In this document: positions 43,413-55,503 of the stretch, piece after piece | How positions within the stretch are numbered: the stretch's first letter is position 1 | Layout of the letters: each line of letters begins with the position of its first letter | Assembly: GCA_025642075.2 (NCBI GenBank) | Contig: JAODUO010000426.1 | Coordinates: forward strand, 227,501-291,500 | DNA from: Ridgeia piscesae | Taxonomy: Eukaryota; Annelida; Polychaeta; Sabellida; Siboglinidae | Direction of reading: 5' to 3' | DNA length: 64,000 bases | Notes under the pieces: model-generated | The model's input: only the letters and a program-made list of their open reading frames with translations | Told to the model about the DNA's origin: nothing | Databases searched by the model: none | Program-made: the position numbers and the translations under genes

Positions 43413-44710
43413 TATGATTCTCCACCAGAAGAGCTGCGGGCCAGTTGATGTAGTAATCAGGAGAGCATGAATCCCGTTGTCTCCCACTCGACCAGGAATA
43501 CTAACATTTCTTTCTCGGTCTGAAAACATGAAGTTGTTTCTCGTGTTGCAGGTCACGTGTTGTTTCCCGACATCTTCCACACACGGGCTTCCACATTCTA
43601 CGTCGCCGAGTTCCTCTTCCTCCTCGTTGTGTCGCTTGGGATGTCGTCGTGTCACGCGGCTTGGGGAAGACAGAACCGAGGTGTTTGATGACCTAGCCAT
43701 TGTACCTTTATGTCCCACTGGGGATGAAGTGGATAAGTAATAATAGCCATTTACAAGTTTATATCGCATTAAATTAATTATATTGGCGATTTTGCATCCA
43801 CACTATAATTCATAATTATTTTTTTCTAAAATGATCATTAATAAAAACCCGACTGGGCAGGTGGAATCTAGCTCAGACATGGAATATAGGTTAACTGTGA
43901 AAGTCAAGGCAATGTCACTGAAATTTATGTTTCCTAAAGGGTTTAGCAAGGTTCATGGTGTATTTATGAATTTGTTATGCCATAAAATATTGGTGAAATT
44001 TAAAGTCATGTTGTATGAAATCATTATATTTGCAGTTTTAATTTTTCAAATATTTACAGTTCTCATTTCTAAACTATTTCAGCTAATTTATGTCACTAAT
44101 AGGAATTAATCCAATGCTGTTGGTCAAGTCTAGATCATATGTGGAATCTAGGTCATATGTGGAATCTAGGTCGACCTCTAATATTTTAGAAATAAAGATA
44201 AGATTAGAAATATATGGCAATAATAGTAATCGACTTTGTCAGGCGCTAAATTACAAAATGTACCTAATACAAAATAGTGGATATCAATTAAGGTCGAAGT
44301 AATACTATATAAACTCATGACATCTAAAAACCCTAAATAATGGCATCAACCAGGTGGCTCTTGGTTATGCTGTACTTAATAAAAAATTGTAATCTCAGCC
44401 GGTCATTATCTTCTAAACAGCGGATCTATAAATGTCGTTGATATGTCAATTATACCATGTTTGATTTTGATGTCGCTATCTACCAATCTATCAAATCCCT
44501 TAAACGTAATTGCTCTTTGTGACGCAGAATTTGAGATAATGTGACATTTGCATTGACGATCGCCATCTTTAAAAGTGATATTATAATATAAATCTCAAAA
44601 CCACATTGTTATTGTTCTATATGACGCAGCTATAAAGATTCGGGAAAACTTTTGAAAAATAGCTGTTCCCAAGATGTGCTCGTTTTTTATTTGAAGGCTA
44701 CATGTATATA
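43413..44710. other. Unassigned, with one odd acidic ORF
   Basis: Minus-strand ORF from 43700 (MARSSNTSVLSSPSRVTRRH followed by PKRHNEEEEELGDVECG) continues into the foldback element's right arm. It has a good start context but no family. The rest is AT-rich. Confidence 0.35.
44108..44180. repeat. 19-bp tandem repeat, about three copies
   Basis: TCTAGATCATATGTGGAA, TCTAGGTCATATGTGGAA and TCTAGGTCGACC lie head to tail. Confidence 0.75.
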
Positions 44711-44760
44711 CAGTGGCGTAGCCAGGAATTTGCATTGGAGGAGGCCACCCGACAACCAAG

Positions 44761-44953
<193 letters not shown>

Positions 44954-45201
44954 CCATTCATAGAAGGCGTCAAAATTAGCAATCCATAGCCCTTGGATCA
45001 TATCCGCCTATTATATATCCGACCACCACATTCCTCACGCGACATCTCCCAAACCTACTGACAAAGACCATGACGAATACCAACATGTAGTCACTTATTT
45101 TGATGAAACAATAATTAAACATTCCTACCTTAACATGGGTGATGAGGCTTAACCATAGGAAACTTCAATTACCCCGTGCATAATCGAGTAGATGATTTTG
45201 T

Positions 45202-46050
45202 TTGGTTATAATGAGGGTCACAGCAGGGGCAAATGCTTGGAGGAAAGTCGAACGGGTGATGGGAGATAGACGAATATCACGTAAACTTAAAGGAAATGTG
45301 CTTAACTCGTATGTTACCCAGGCATACATGAATGGACTAAAGACGATGGCACTAACAGAGAAACAACAGGAGAAGGTCAGGGTTTACGAAAACAACCTGT
45401 TAAGAAGAATCTTGGGAGAGCAGTGCTCAAGGGTTGAGCTTCGGACTCTCGACTAAGAGGACCCGGCTTCGAATCCTGTGCTGCGATGCTAAAACCTTGG
45501 GCAAGTGTTTCACTCTACATTGCTCCAGATCAGTCAGCTGTATACATGAGTGGTGGGTTTGTGTATGAGTAGTCTTCGCGCATTAAGTGCAGCATATGGC
45601 TGGATGCTTCCTAGAGATGTTGAGATGGTGTATGATTGAACTGGTCTGCCAGGGAAGTAAAGTGTAAAGCGCTTTGAGCAATCCAGAGGATTGGATACTG
45701 CGCTGTATACGAACTTACCTTTACCTTTTTAAGAGAGCTGACAAGAGAAGAATGGATGAACTGAGAGTGGAGGTTGGAGTGAAGGAAAATGTTAAGACGA
45801 AACTGGCGATGAGTAGGATGCCATGGGCTGATCATGTGGAAATAATGGGAGATGATTACCTGGCAAAGAGAAAAGATGCCCTGAAAGTGGAGTGAAACAG
45901 GAGGTGAGGAAGACCGAAATTGCGATGGAGGATTGCAATAAATATAACTTGAAATAGAGGGAGAAAACGGAGGAAAAGAGCAACAGATAGAAGGAATTGG
46001 AGACTGCTGATAGAGAACTTAGTGTGACAAAAAGTGAAAGGATGAAAACA
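45202..46050 (+). pseudogene. LINE C-terminal fragment split by a SINE
   Basis: Before the SINE the frame reads MVIMRVTAGANAWRKVERVM, GDRRISRKLKGNVLNSYVTQ and LTEKQQEKVRVYENNLLRRI followed by LGE. After it the frame resumes ADKRRMDELRVEVGV, ..KLAMSRMPWADHVEIMGDDY and AKRKDALKVE. This is the C-terminal region of a common invertebrate LINE (GDRKISRKLKGKVL...WAGHVERMGDDRL...). Joining at the target site restores the order, which shows that the SINE inserted after the LINE. Confidence 0.75.
45422..45732 (+). mobile_element. tRNA-type SINE (copy 2)
   Basis: The head CAGTGCTCAAGGGTTGAGC followed by GGCTTCGAATCCTG resembles tRNA A and B boxes. The conserved core contains ACCTTGGGCAAGTG and GGCTGGATGCTTCC. 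The tail reads GTAAAGCGCTTTGAGC, then GGATACTGCGCTGTATACGA, ACTTACCTTTACC and a T-run. A GAGAGC duplication flanks it (45416-45421 and 45733-45738). A partner copy lies at 23,851. Confidence 0.75.
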
Positions 46051-46407
46051 GACAATAGACACGGAAATAATGGTCAACTCACTCCTGACGATAGCAACAA
46101 ACAAAAGAAAACAAAATGCAGTTTGACCCTAGTATAGTATCCGGGCAACTATTATTTTGAATCCTAAATATGTAGATTAGCCATCATGTACATTGAGAAT
46201 GATGACATTTTCGTTGCCCTGTCACCTCTTGGGCTGCAGCCTGCGACAGAAGTGGATAATTACTAACTTAATCGTATTTCAATGATGACACATTTCTTTG
46301 CGGGAAGGTAGGACTCTATGAATGAGGCAACCAGTTATTGGTCCTCCGTTCCCCACCATCCCAATTTTCCACGACCGCCTGCCCCCCCCCTACTGGCTAC
46401 GTCACTG

Positions 46408-47863
46408 TGGATGTTTTACACAAATGAACACTAAAACGTTCTTAACTACCTGTGCTTAACAATAATCGGCTGTTTATGTCTTTAGAAAATAACTCAAACA
46501 GTCAATTAAGAATATATTTTATGATAAGTACACGCAGGCGCATTGCGTATATGCATTGCTATTTTGCGTACAGCTTGGTGCATAGCATCTATTGGTTTGT
46601 GTGATTTATTTATTTATGCTATCGTAATTTTTTTTTTCATTAACATAGTAGAAACGTGATACTGCGTCCCATGTAGTCAATGCTACCGCTTCCTCGTTTT
46701 CTTCTTTTTCCTCTTCATCATTCTCTTCGGTTCGCGAAACAATCCCACACAGAGAAGCCAGAATGGCCGATCCAAAGTCTGGTATGTACGAACACATCCC
46801 ACGTATATGTGTGCTGCGGAGTAATAAAGGCATTTTCGTTATTTAAACATTATCATTACAATGCATTATTAATCTTGTGACTATCGTCTCTAAACCCTGC
46901 CCAAAGGCGATCAGCCCATTCTAAACGCCGCACACACGTAACATAAAACGTAACATGAATGAGAAGAAAGCCTATATTTATATAAAAACATTCAAAACAT
47001 TCGTTTGCCCTTGATCTTGTTCATTTGTGTTCTTATGACTCGTCCAATTCCAGCGATTGTCGTATCGTATGAAGGCTTACAGATTCTGTTATTCTTGTAT
47101 AAATAATTTTCGGATTAACGTTACAAAATAACAACATAAATGCACCTACAATAAAACAGTTAGGTTAGATATATACTTAGATGTGTAATAATGCTATAAT
47201 TTCTGTTTGCGGCGCCATCAGAAAGTGTAAACTTTTAATCGATAGGCTATTGTAGTAAGCAAACCTGGAATACACACATACGTACACACCCTTGCCACAT
47301 AATATCGCATTATAGATAAAATACTGGCGTGTTACTAGTATTAAAATTAATTATACCATGTTAGTAAGTACATTAACATAGGTCCCATCCGGTAGCTGGG
47401 ATAAAGATACAGTGAGTTAGATAAAGAGACCACCATTCTGTGAGTTCACGACAGTTTACACACTTACCCTCTGTGTGGGAACGTGTACTTCCCCAAGCAT
47501 GAACACAAGATAGAATGGACCATCACCATATTATCTTTGCTCCAAAACACACAGGCAACATTATGACGAACGCAAGGTTTTGAAATCGCATCATGTGGAA
47601 ACTACAGTAATAACCTCTCCACGATCAACGGTCTTCCGTGCGACCACCGTTCCACATAAAATATCCAAATACGTCACTCGCAGTCTACGTCACAGCACTT
47701 TTCCGTACGATTATCTTTGGAAATACAAAGTTTTGAGTCGTCATATTTTAAAGAGAATATATACCGGAATGTCATACTGATTCACCTGATCGACAGACAT
47801 TTTGAAGGCGTGTCGTGCGCTGATTTTGCTAAATACTAGGATAGGTTTACAGTGGGCACTTAC
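46408..47863. other. Intergenic, nothing recognised
   Basis: AT-rich and featureless, apart from poly-pyrimidine stretches near 46,690. Confidence 0.5.
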
Positions 47864-48006
47864 TGAACGTCTCCACCGCCACCGGCAGCAGCAGCGGTTG
47901 CAGCAGCAACAATAGCAAGAACTATAGCGGCAACGCCTATTGCGACCTTCGTCTTATGACCTATGTTGAGCGGCGTCGACGACGACGGCGACAACCGCAA
48001 GGACAA
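47864..48006 (-). CDS. Candidate exon with a transmembrane segment
   Basis: Read on the minus strand, a possible acceptor (CGCCGCAG) opens a 143-nt frame that ends at a near-consensus donor (TTCA|GTAAGTG). It encodes a Ser/Pro-rich start (LSPSSSTPLNIGHKTK), then a 20-residue hydrophobic helix (VAIGVAAIVLAIVAAATAAA) and a glycine run. Basic residues just before the helix are what a membrane anchor would show. The next in-frame stop upstream is about 80 nt further. The adjacent (GTC)n array means that part of the Ala/Val bias may be decayed microsatellite, so coding status is uncertain. Confidence 0.3.
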
Positions 48007-48099
48007 CTGCGGCGAAGAGTAATTCGACGGCGAAGACGGGGACGGGGACGGGGACGGGGAGGGACAGGGACGGCGACGCAGGTGGTGTCGGATTTAGCG

Positions 48100-48262
<163 letters not shown>

Positions 48263-48689
48263 TGGCGGTGGCGATGGCCTCGGCGTCAATTTTACTGTAA
48301 CACACGATACAGTAAGCGAATTGAAGCAACGTAGAATGAACGAAATGCTCTAAGCGCGGTGCCAGTGCACACCACGCTCCGAGAATGATGCAAAATGGAC
48401 CTTGTCGGCTACACTTTTTTGATCCAACTCAAAGATGGAAGGAGTTTTAATGTGCAATGAATCACCGGTCATACATGCATTTTCTTTATGTCTTAACGCT
48501 TACTCTGTGCAATGGCCTCCCTTTAACCAACACACTTTCGCTTCCGGTGAGTCCATTGTTCGCATTGCTTTTTGTTATGTCACGTACTACTCTCCGTCAC
48601 TTTTCCGTTTCCACATCAACACCATCTAGTAATTGTAGGCCTCTTTCATTCACAGGACGTGCTTAATTAGGTTCATGTTCGTATTCTCG

Positions 48690-49400
48690 TCTTCTTTTTT
48701 AAGGAACAATTGTTTTGTATCACGTTATCAACCGCTTTCCAAAAATCTAAATAGATAACACCTATCAACTGCCTGTTTTGTATTTGTGTTTCAAACAAAT
48801 ATAAGAGATTCGTTCGAGAGTCTCTAACTCTTAGCACACTATGCTGAGATACCTATGTCGTGTTTTATGTGTTCTGTTTTACATTCCTCCAGGTAGTCTC
48901 TAATTAACGGTTCTACCTTTTGCATTCCTCCAGGTAGTCTCTAATTAACGTTTCTACCTTTTGCATTCCTCCAGGTAGTCTCTAATTAACGTTTCTACCT
49001 TTTGCATTCCTCCAGGTAATCTCTAATTACGTTTCTACCTTTTGCATTCCTCCAGGTAGTCTCTAATTAAGGTTTCTACCTTTTGCATTCCTCCAGGTAG
49101 TCTCTAATTAAGGTTTCTACCTTTTGCATTCCTCCAGGTAGTCTCTAATTAACGTTTCTACCTTTTGCATTCCTCCAGGTAGTCTCTAATTAACGTTTCT
49201 ACCTTTTGCATTCCTCCAGGTAGTCTCTAATTAACATTCCTACCTCTTGCATGACACTGGTGTTAAATTCATTAGCCTGTAGTTTTCAGAAAGTTTCGTC
49301 CATTCCCTTTTAAATAAAGACAATAGTTGCTTTATTCCATTCTATAGGACGAAAACTGTAGTTTAGTGACAAGTTAGAATATACAAAGTAAGTGTTATTT
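48690..49400 (-). pseudogene. LINE reverse transcriptase fragment hosting a 41-bp satellite
   Basis: The minus strand reads IEWNKATIVFI, ENYRLMNLTPVSCK, LIRDYLEEC, then after the satellite VRDSRTNLLYLFETQIQNRQ and LIGVIYLDFWKAVDNV. These are RT fingers and palm motifs (NYRPVSLTSV.., LDFSKAFDTV). Frameshifts and the satellite abolish coding. Confidence 0.65.
48882..49250. repeat. 41-bp tandem repeat, 9 copies
   Basis: Each unit contains CATTCCTCCAGGTAGTCTCT and AATTAACGTTTCTACC. On the minus strand one unit is the LINE codons for LIRDYLEEC plus flanks, so the satellite arose by tandem amplification of a piece of the RT gene. Copies differ at a few sites (AACG/AAGG, one single-base deletion near 49,030). 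Confidence 0.9.
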
Positions 49401-49876
49401 TGCGCTCATTTCTTCTTTTCGTGGGATCCCATCAACAACAGCGTGATGTATTTTGCTTCCTTTTATATTTTTGATTTACACCAACCGATTTCATTAATGC
49501 TCAGCAAATTTACTAGTCTAGTTTTACAGAGTACTTTGACCTATCAATATTTATCATTGAACAAAGTTGGTTTATTGTTGGAGGAAATAAAAAAGATAGA
49601 GAAGAAATAAAGAAAATGAGAGTGCACAAAAAGCAAGAAGATTGGAAAAAAGAAAAAGAAGATATTTTCGGTGTCTTTTATTTTAGTCTCACATTTTTAG
49701 AATAGTTGTCATGTTAGCATGTCGCCAGCGACTTATTGTAGATGTTGGTGAGCAAAGGGCCGATGGCATGAGCGCACGTCTTGCATGCTCTTGTCGTGAT
49801 GTCATCTGATCCAGTGGTTTTCAGATACTATTTCTACCGAAGGCAACAAAATAGACACCACAGTTCTACCTTAGAA

Positions 49877-50354
<478 letters not shown>

Positions 50355-50514
50355 CCACGTCCACGTCCACGTCCACGTCCACGTCCACGTCCACGTCCAC
50401 GTCCACGTCCACGTCCACGTCCACGTCCACGTCCACGTCCACGTCCACGTCCACGTCCACGTCCACGTCCACGTCCACGTCCACGTCCACGTCCACGTCC
50501 ACGTCCACGTCCGT
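50355..50514. repeat. (CACGTC)n hexamer array, about 27 units
   Basis: Pure CACGTC units are preceded by CTGCCCTGCCCTGCCC. Each unit carries an ACGT core and a CpG. ORFs (DVDV, TWTW, RPRP) are artefacts. Confidence 0.95.
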
Positions 50515-50584
50515 CTTCTCACCTTTTCAATCACGTCTGTGACCTTTGTCTTTTCTCTTACACAGATGTTTGTATTTTCTGTCC

Positions 50585-50586
<2 letters not shown>

Positions 50587-50668
<82 letters not shown>
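50587..50668. repeat. (TA)n microsatellite
   Basis: About 40 units, ending in TACATACA. Confidence 0.95.
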
Positions 50669-50671
<3 letters not shown>

Positions 50672-51460
50672 CAAATATATTGTCATTAGTAGAAAATTGG
50701 CCAGAGAAGATGAATGCGCCAAATGCGGTTGAAATAGGAAGAAGACTGATGCGTTCCCCTGAAGAAAGTTGGCCAAAGATGACATTAATGAAGAAGTTGC
50801 ATTAAGTTACCCCAATAAAACTGGCTTCCCAGACGGACGTTACAATCATTAACGGCTGTGGGATCCTACGGGTCATTCACTTACATAACATGGGAATTGT
50901 GCAAGAGTTTGTGGACACTTTTTCTAGCGGTATCTTTGGAAAGACTGAAACGTGCGAGGTGTACTTGATATTTAACAGGCACCTTATCTTATCACCAACA
51001 GCGAAACACAATTAGCGAGAGCTTTCCGGTAGATGCCACAAGCTGATTATTGCGTGTGTAGACGCTGGTGTGACTCTATAAGGTTGGTCTTACTGTCACA
51101 AAAAACAAGGTTTAGTGATTGAAATACTTTATCATCGCTTTGTCGTCAGATGAAATGTATACGCTAGCTCCGGAAGTGACACTGGTGCATGGTTGTGGGG
51201 CGGAAGGAGACGTCCAGTGCAGCTAATAAGGCGCTACATGCTGTATATTCACCTCACAAACATGGTCAGGTTGATATGTGTATCGGTGAGGTAGTTCCTG
51301 GGGTCAATGGGTTTATCGCTGCCTGTTATGGTTGCAAGCAAACAAACCACAAATAAGATGTTCGTAATGACATGCGCCCTAAAAATATCATGAAGCCAAA
51401 GGTTACAGCAACGCCACACCTGAAGGTTCTACCACCTAAAACCGAAGCTGTCTTCGTATG
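50669..51460. other. Intergenic, nothing recognised
   Basis: Only a weak repeat of TTGGCCA-AGA-GATGA (50,698 and 50,770) is noticeable. Confidence 0.5.
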
Positions 51461-51967
51461 GCTACCTCAGCTCTCTATGCTAGACACATGTTTAGGGCTA
51501 CCTCAACACTCTATGCTAGACACATGTTTAGGGCTACCTCAACACTCTATGCTAGACACATGTTTAGGGCTACCTCAACACTTTATGCTAGACACATGTT
51601 TAGGGCTACCTCAACACTCTATGCTAGACACATGTTTAGGGCTACCTCAACACTCTATGCTAGACACATGTTTAGGGCTACCTCAACACTCTATGCTAGA
51701 CACATGTTTAGGGCTACCTCAACACTCTATGCTAGACACATGTTTAGGGCTACCTCAACACTCTATGCTAGACACATGTTTAGGGCTACCTCAACACTCT
51801 ATGCTAGACACATGTTTAGGGCTACCTCAACACTCTATGCTAGACACATGTTTAGGGCTACCTCAACACTCTATGCTAGACACATGTTTAGGGCTACCTC
51901 AACACACTATGCTAGACACATGTTTAGGGCTACCTCAACACTCTATGCTAGACACATGTTTATAGCT
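51461..51967. repeat. 36-bp satellite, 14 copies
   Basis: The unit reads CTATGCTAGACACATGTTTA then GGGCTACCTCAACACT. The length is a multiple of three, so two plus frames stay open with 12-residue periods (LPQHSMLDTCLG and RATSTLYARHMF). Copies are almost identical (single changes such as CTTTATG and CACACTATG), implying recent amplification or homogenisation. There is no gene context. Confidence 0.96.
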
Positions 51968-52121
51968 ATAGTAATGTCGGGTGTTGTTGGTTTTTCAAAG
52001 ATGTCTTTCTCTATAATTATCGAGTCCACAATGAGCAGACACGGAAAGCTGCAACATCTGCCTGTGACGACGAATCCGATTATAATAGGCATATGGGTCA
52101 TTGCGCGGTGTTTACTGAAAA

Positions 52122-53110
52122 TTATGTTTTAAAATAAAAGAGAACACTGTTATTAAAAAATCTGTGATAAAACATCACATATATTTCAGGGAAAATGTCA
52201 TCGACGTTCACTAATTTTGTTAATATAATTTGATCCGTGTGTGAATTATATATGCCAGTAAACATAATTCTTATCGTTTTTTTCTGTATTTTCGAAATTA
52301 TATTTAAGTGAAAACCCCACAATGAAATACTATAACTAAAGTGTGTCACGATTAACGAAATATACATTATCATTAGAACACATGCAAGTAAGGGGTGCTT
52401 TAATTTATTAAAAATATAAATAGTTCGTGATATGTTTATGACAATTGTATCAGTGTGAGCAGTCCAGCCTAATGATTCATGGACAGTTGTGTCTAAGATG
52501 TTACATTGTTGAACACGCTCAGTGTATTGGTCGTGCATTTATGGCGATAATTCGATACCAGCACTGCTACGTTGTGGAAAAGACTCGTACGAGAGCCTCG
52601 TACGAGTGACTCGGACGACATGATACACGTACGATTTTACATCCAATTTTGCGCTACACGTATGAATCGGATGGTTTCATCCGAGTCACTCGTACGATTC
52701 TATCGTACGTGTATCACCACCTTAAGAGAGAGTTTGTTAACTGACAGCCATTCTCTTATTTGTTCCAATTCATTGTTTATGTCAATGTTTAATGTAATGT
52801 TAATGTATAACGTAATTAATGTCGGCTTATAAATCGCATTAAATGTATTACTGGCATGATATATATCATTAGGTATATGATAAATAATACAGGTCCCAAT
52901 ACAGACCGGTGAAGGACACCTGTAGAGATAGGTTATTTACAGAAATTACATCACCGAACTATACAACCTGGAACCTATTTGTAAGAGAACTGATTAACCA
53001 GTTTAGCTCTATTTTAACTATATTGTGGCTTTCGAGTTTTGTTTTTATAAAGTAGAGTGGTCCAATGTGTCAAATGAGTTGGACGTGTCAGATGATAGTT
53101 TGACATATGG
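52122..53110 (-). pseudogene. LINE reverse transcriptase fragment, split by a MITE
   Basis: Minus-strand conceptual translation gives FDT-x-HSTL, ELNWFISSLTNRFQVV, SVLGPVLFIIY, FNAI, then NNELEQIREWLSVNKLSL before the MITE. After the MITE it resumes with INARPIHERVQQ, ESLGWTAHTDTIVINISRTI, SLIVTHFSYSISLWG and KIQKKTIRIMF. This is the palm-to-thumb region of a Jockey/CR1-like non-LTR retrotransposon. Several frameshifts and loss of the YADD box make it dead. Confidence 0.65.
52571..52723 (-). mobile_element. Harbinger-like MITE inserted in a LINE
   Basis: The element has inverted CGTACGAGTGACTCGGA arms (52,598-52,614 and the complement at 52,680-52,696) and an inner palindrome GATACACGTACGAT (52622-52635) / ATCGTACGTGTATC (52702-52715). 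Its minus-strand start TTAAGGTGGTGATACACG resembles the terminus beside the Harbinger transposase fragment at 33.9 kb. It interrupts a LINE reverse transcriptase exactly between KLSL and FPQR, so its edges are defined by the resumed LINE frame. Confidence 0.5.
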
Positions 53111-53346
53111 ATATGGGAATGTTACCGTTGTCTAAACTTAGTAAAAATGATATTAATGGGTTTATTAAAAAAAACACGCACAAGGGTGCAAGGGTGGCGA
53201 CGGCACCCGTCATATTGTTGACATAGAGGTTCAGGAGGTCATGAAAACAAATCATGCGGGTGGGAATGCGCGGGCCACATTCAACATTGCTTTTTAATCC
53301 CGGACTAAAACAATAATATTTGCTTTGACTTTGATGATTCTTGAAA

Positions 53347-53613
53347 AACACAGAACAATAGATCCTACAACGGCCTCGGACGGCCGCTCTGCCCAGTCCT
53401 ACAATGGCCGCCACCGGCCGGACACAGGACCTTGTATTCAAAAAATACCTGGCGATTAACTGCCGCACTAAACGCTCCCAAATTTTAACACAACCTAGCG
53501 GATACAGTTTCCAACAACACCAGCTTGTCACGTGCATGGGTTGCCATATTGAAAATTTGTATTTACATCGATTTTCTTCGAGTGCTTTTTCGTCCAACTT
53601 TGTCGTTGTCGTC
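53347..53613 (+). other. GC-richer leader before the piggyBac-like ORF
   Basis: The stretch contains repeated GGCCGCC/CGGCCG motifs (53,372-53,425) and is GC-richer than its flanks. It may be the 5' region of the acidic spliced ORF. No coding family is recognised. Confidence 0.25.
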
Positions 53614-54332
53614 ATGTTTTCGGCAACTGATGTTGCACAAATGGTGTGGGATAGTGACAGCGATGATGGTGAAATGGAAGGGGAATCGGACGTGGAAATT
53701 GAGGAACATGTAAGTAGTTTTTTTCTGTAAGAATTATTGCTTCCATCATGTCGCTAAAAAGTAAAAGTTGGCTGTCAATGTCATCGCTTCGGCATCGACT
53801 GAGCTGGACTATGACCGTTCGATGTATATCGATTCCATCACTTGTGTTATTTTTACACTCATGTTATATACTGTTGTTGACATTATCTGGATGTATAACA
53901 TATTTCAACCATGCAGTGACTTGTATGAATAACTAATAATTATACATTTCTATGGCTATGTTGAATACAACTTTTGTCAAATTCTGACAGCTGTCAGTGT
54001 GTGGCAGTTCGAGTATATGTGTACCTGGCAGTTTTTGTCTGGATGTGTTGCACTTCTGTTCTGTTGATGTTACTTCTAACCTCAACCACCAGTTATTGTG
54101 TTTTATTATGTTGTCATAATATTGTTCATATTTCATAATTGTTTATGATTACATTTCTCTCATTTCATGTTTATTTATTTTGACTTTTTTATTACAGGAA
54201 GAAGAAAAGAAGAAGCAAAGAAGAATTCTGTTTTCTTCGACCAGTATTTCACATAAACCACAAACACTACAGTGTATGCCATTTCAAACAACTCAAAACA
54301 ACACAAATATAAATTGTACAAAACAACAATGA
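53614..54332 (+). pseudogene. Spliced acidic ORF, probable piggyBac-like remnant
   Basis: Exon 1 (53614-53709) encodes FSATDVAQMVWDSDSDDGEM and further acidic residues, ending at donor CAT|GTAAGT. Exon 2 (54198-54332) starts after TTTTTTATTACAG and keeps the frame for 44 codons (EEEKKKQRRILFS...) before TGA. An AATAAA signal lies at 54356. The acidic 'SA-x-VA-x-x-x-x-D-D-S-D' start is how piggyBac-type transposase N-termini usually read. The catalytic DDD domain is absent, so this would be an internally deleted, non-autonomous copy. A host microprotein is the alternative. Confidence 0.35.
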
Positions 54333-54837
54333 ACAGACACAATGTTTTGTTTGTCAATAAACACTGTTGCAACTAATTTGATTGATGCAATGGCTTTATT
54401 ACAGAGATATTTCAATACATGCCTCTATAACACAATGTCGGCCATTTTGAAAATATTTTGCCTGACAAAATTGTGAAAATATAGTGTAACTTGAAAAATA
54501 ACCATCAGAATGTTATAACGTTTTCACTGTTGTAAAGCTAACACATATAGCTGCATTTTATTCACTGGGTTGAATAGGGTAGTAGCAGAGGTACAATTTC
54601 TAATGTCAGTCGCTAAGTAGAATAACTTTTAATGTTTTTAACAAATTTATTATTTTCTTTTCAAATTGTGGTCAAGTGTCAACATTTTATCACTAAATCA
54701 TATTTATATGTGTATAGGCATGTGGAGAAATTAGTACTCTTCAAAATAAACACAACTTGTAATTATCAATATTGAATAGATTTTTTTCTACAGATTTTTT
54801 AACACATAGAAGTAAAATCGCTCCAAAAATGCCATAA

Positions 54838-54891
54838 ATCCTGGGAACAAGAGGGCATGTTTTAATAAAATCCTAGGGCCTAATGGGTTAA
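54838..54891 (-). mobile_element. piggyBac-like terminal sequence with TTAA
   Basis: Read on the minus strand from 54891, the sequence is TTAA followed by CCCATTAGGCCCTAGG. TTAA plus CCC is the hallmark boundary of piggyBac-superfamily elements. It sits 0.5 kb after the acidic spliced ORF and in the orientation expected for that element's far end. The matching left end was not found. Confidence 0.35.
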
Positions 54892-54909
54892 CAGATTCTG
54901 CTGTGGTGT

Positions 54910-54952
54910 AAAGGCAACGTTACCTAAAGTGTAAAGGCAACGTTACCTACCG
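54910..54952. repeat. Tandem duplicate GTGTAAAGGCAACGTTACCT
   Basis: Two adjacent copies of the 20-mer lie just outside the piggyBac-like TTAA boundary. Confidence 0.8.
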
Positions 54953-55440
54953 TTACGCTAAAGAATTGTGCATAAACGACTTGTTTATGTAATCATCAGC
55001 AACTGATATCAGAGATTCGTGCCGTAAGTTGGCATTTGTGAACATCAATATCTACAGAACTACGTGAGTATCCAGTCATGTTCATTTGTCTTTCACAGCT
55101 ACGTGTGGTATTGGAAAGGGCTATCTGAATATTTACTGTGTAATTAATGATAAACACATCAGTCTAAAAGTCATTATTGAATAAACTACATCACGATGAA
55201 TACAATATTTTTAATTTAGTCATATATCCTCTTTGTTTTAAATTATGTCAACAATTATACCACATCCACATATTTCGTGCCAGTGGCTTCAAACTGTCTA
55301 ACAAATTCCACACAATTCCAATTTCAAAATACTTTTGATGTAATGTTTGATTAAATATGGCCCGTTCAGACTCGTGAAGAATAGTTTTGGGAGATCTTAG
55401 ACAAAACTACCGACATTTGTAATATATTTAACTTGATTGC

Positions 55441-55503
<63 letters not shown>

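Noticed and set aside
43275..43769. 164-codon minus-strand ORF with a Glu-rich patch
   Set aside because: It runs into the right arm of the foldback element and has no recognisable domain; kept only as an unassigned note.
45422..45500. Functional tRNA gene
   Set aside because: The A/B-box-like head belongs to a SINE with a core, a tail and a target duplication. It cannot fold into a complete cloverleaf by eye.
46763..46781. Mini first exon MADPKSG with a GTATGT donor
   Set aside because: Only 19 nt. The start context is good but such combinations are common by chance and no second exon was found.
51372..52132. Repeat-protein genes over the 36-bp satellite
   Set aside because: The frames are created by a three-divisible satellite unit. 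No promoter, intron or unique coding sequence is attached.
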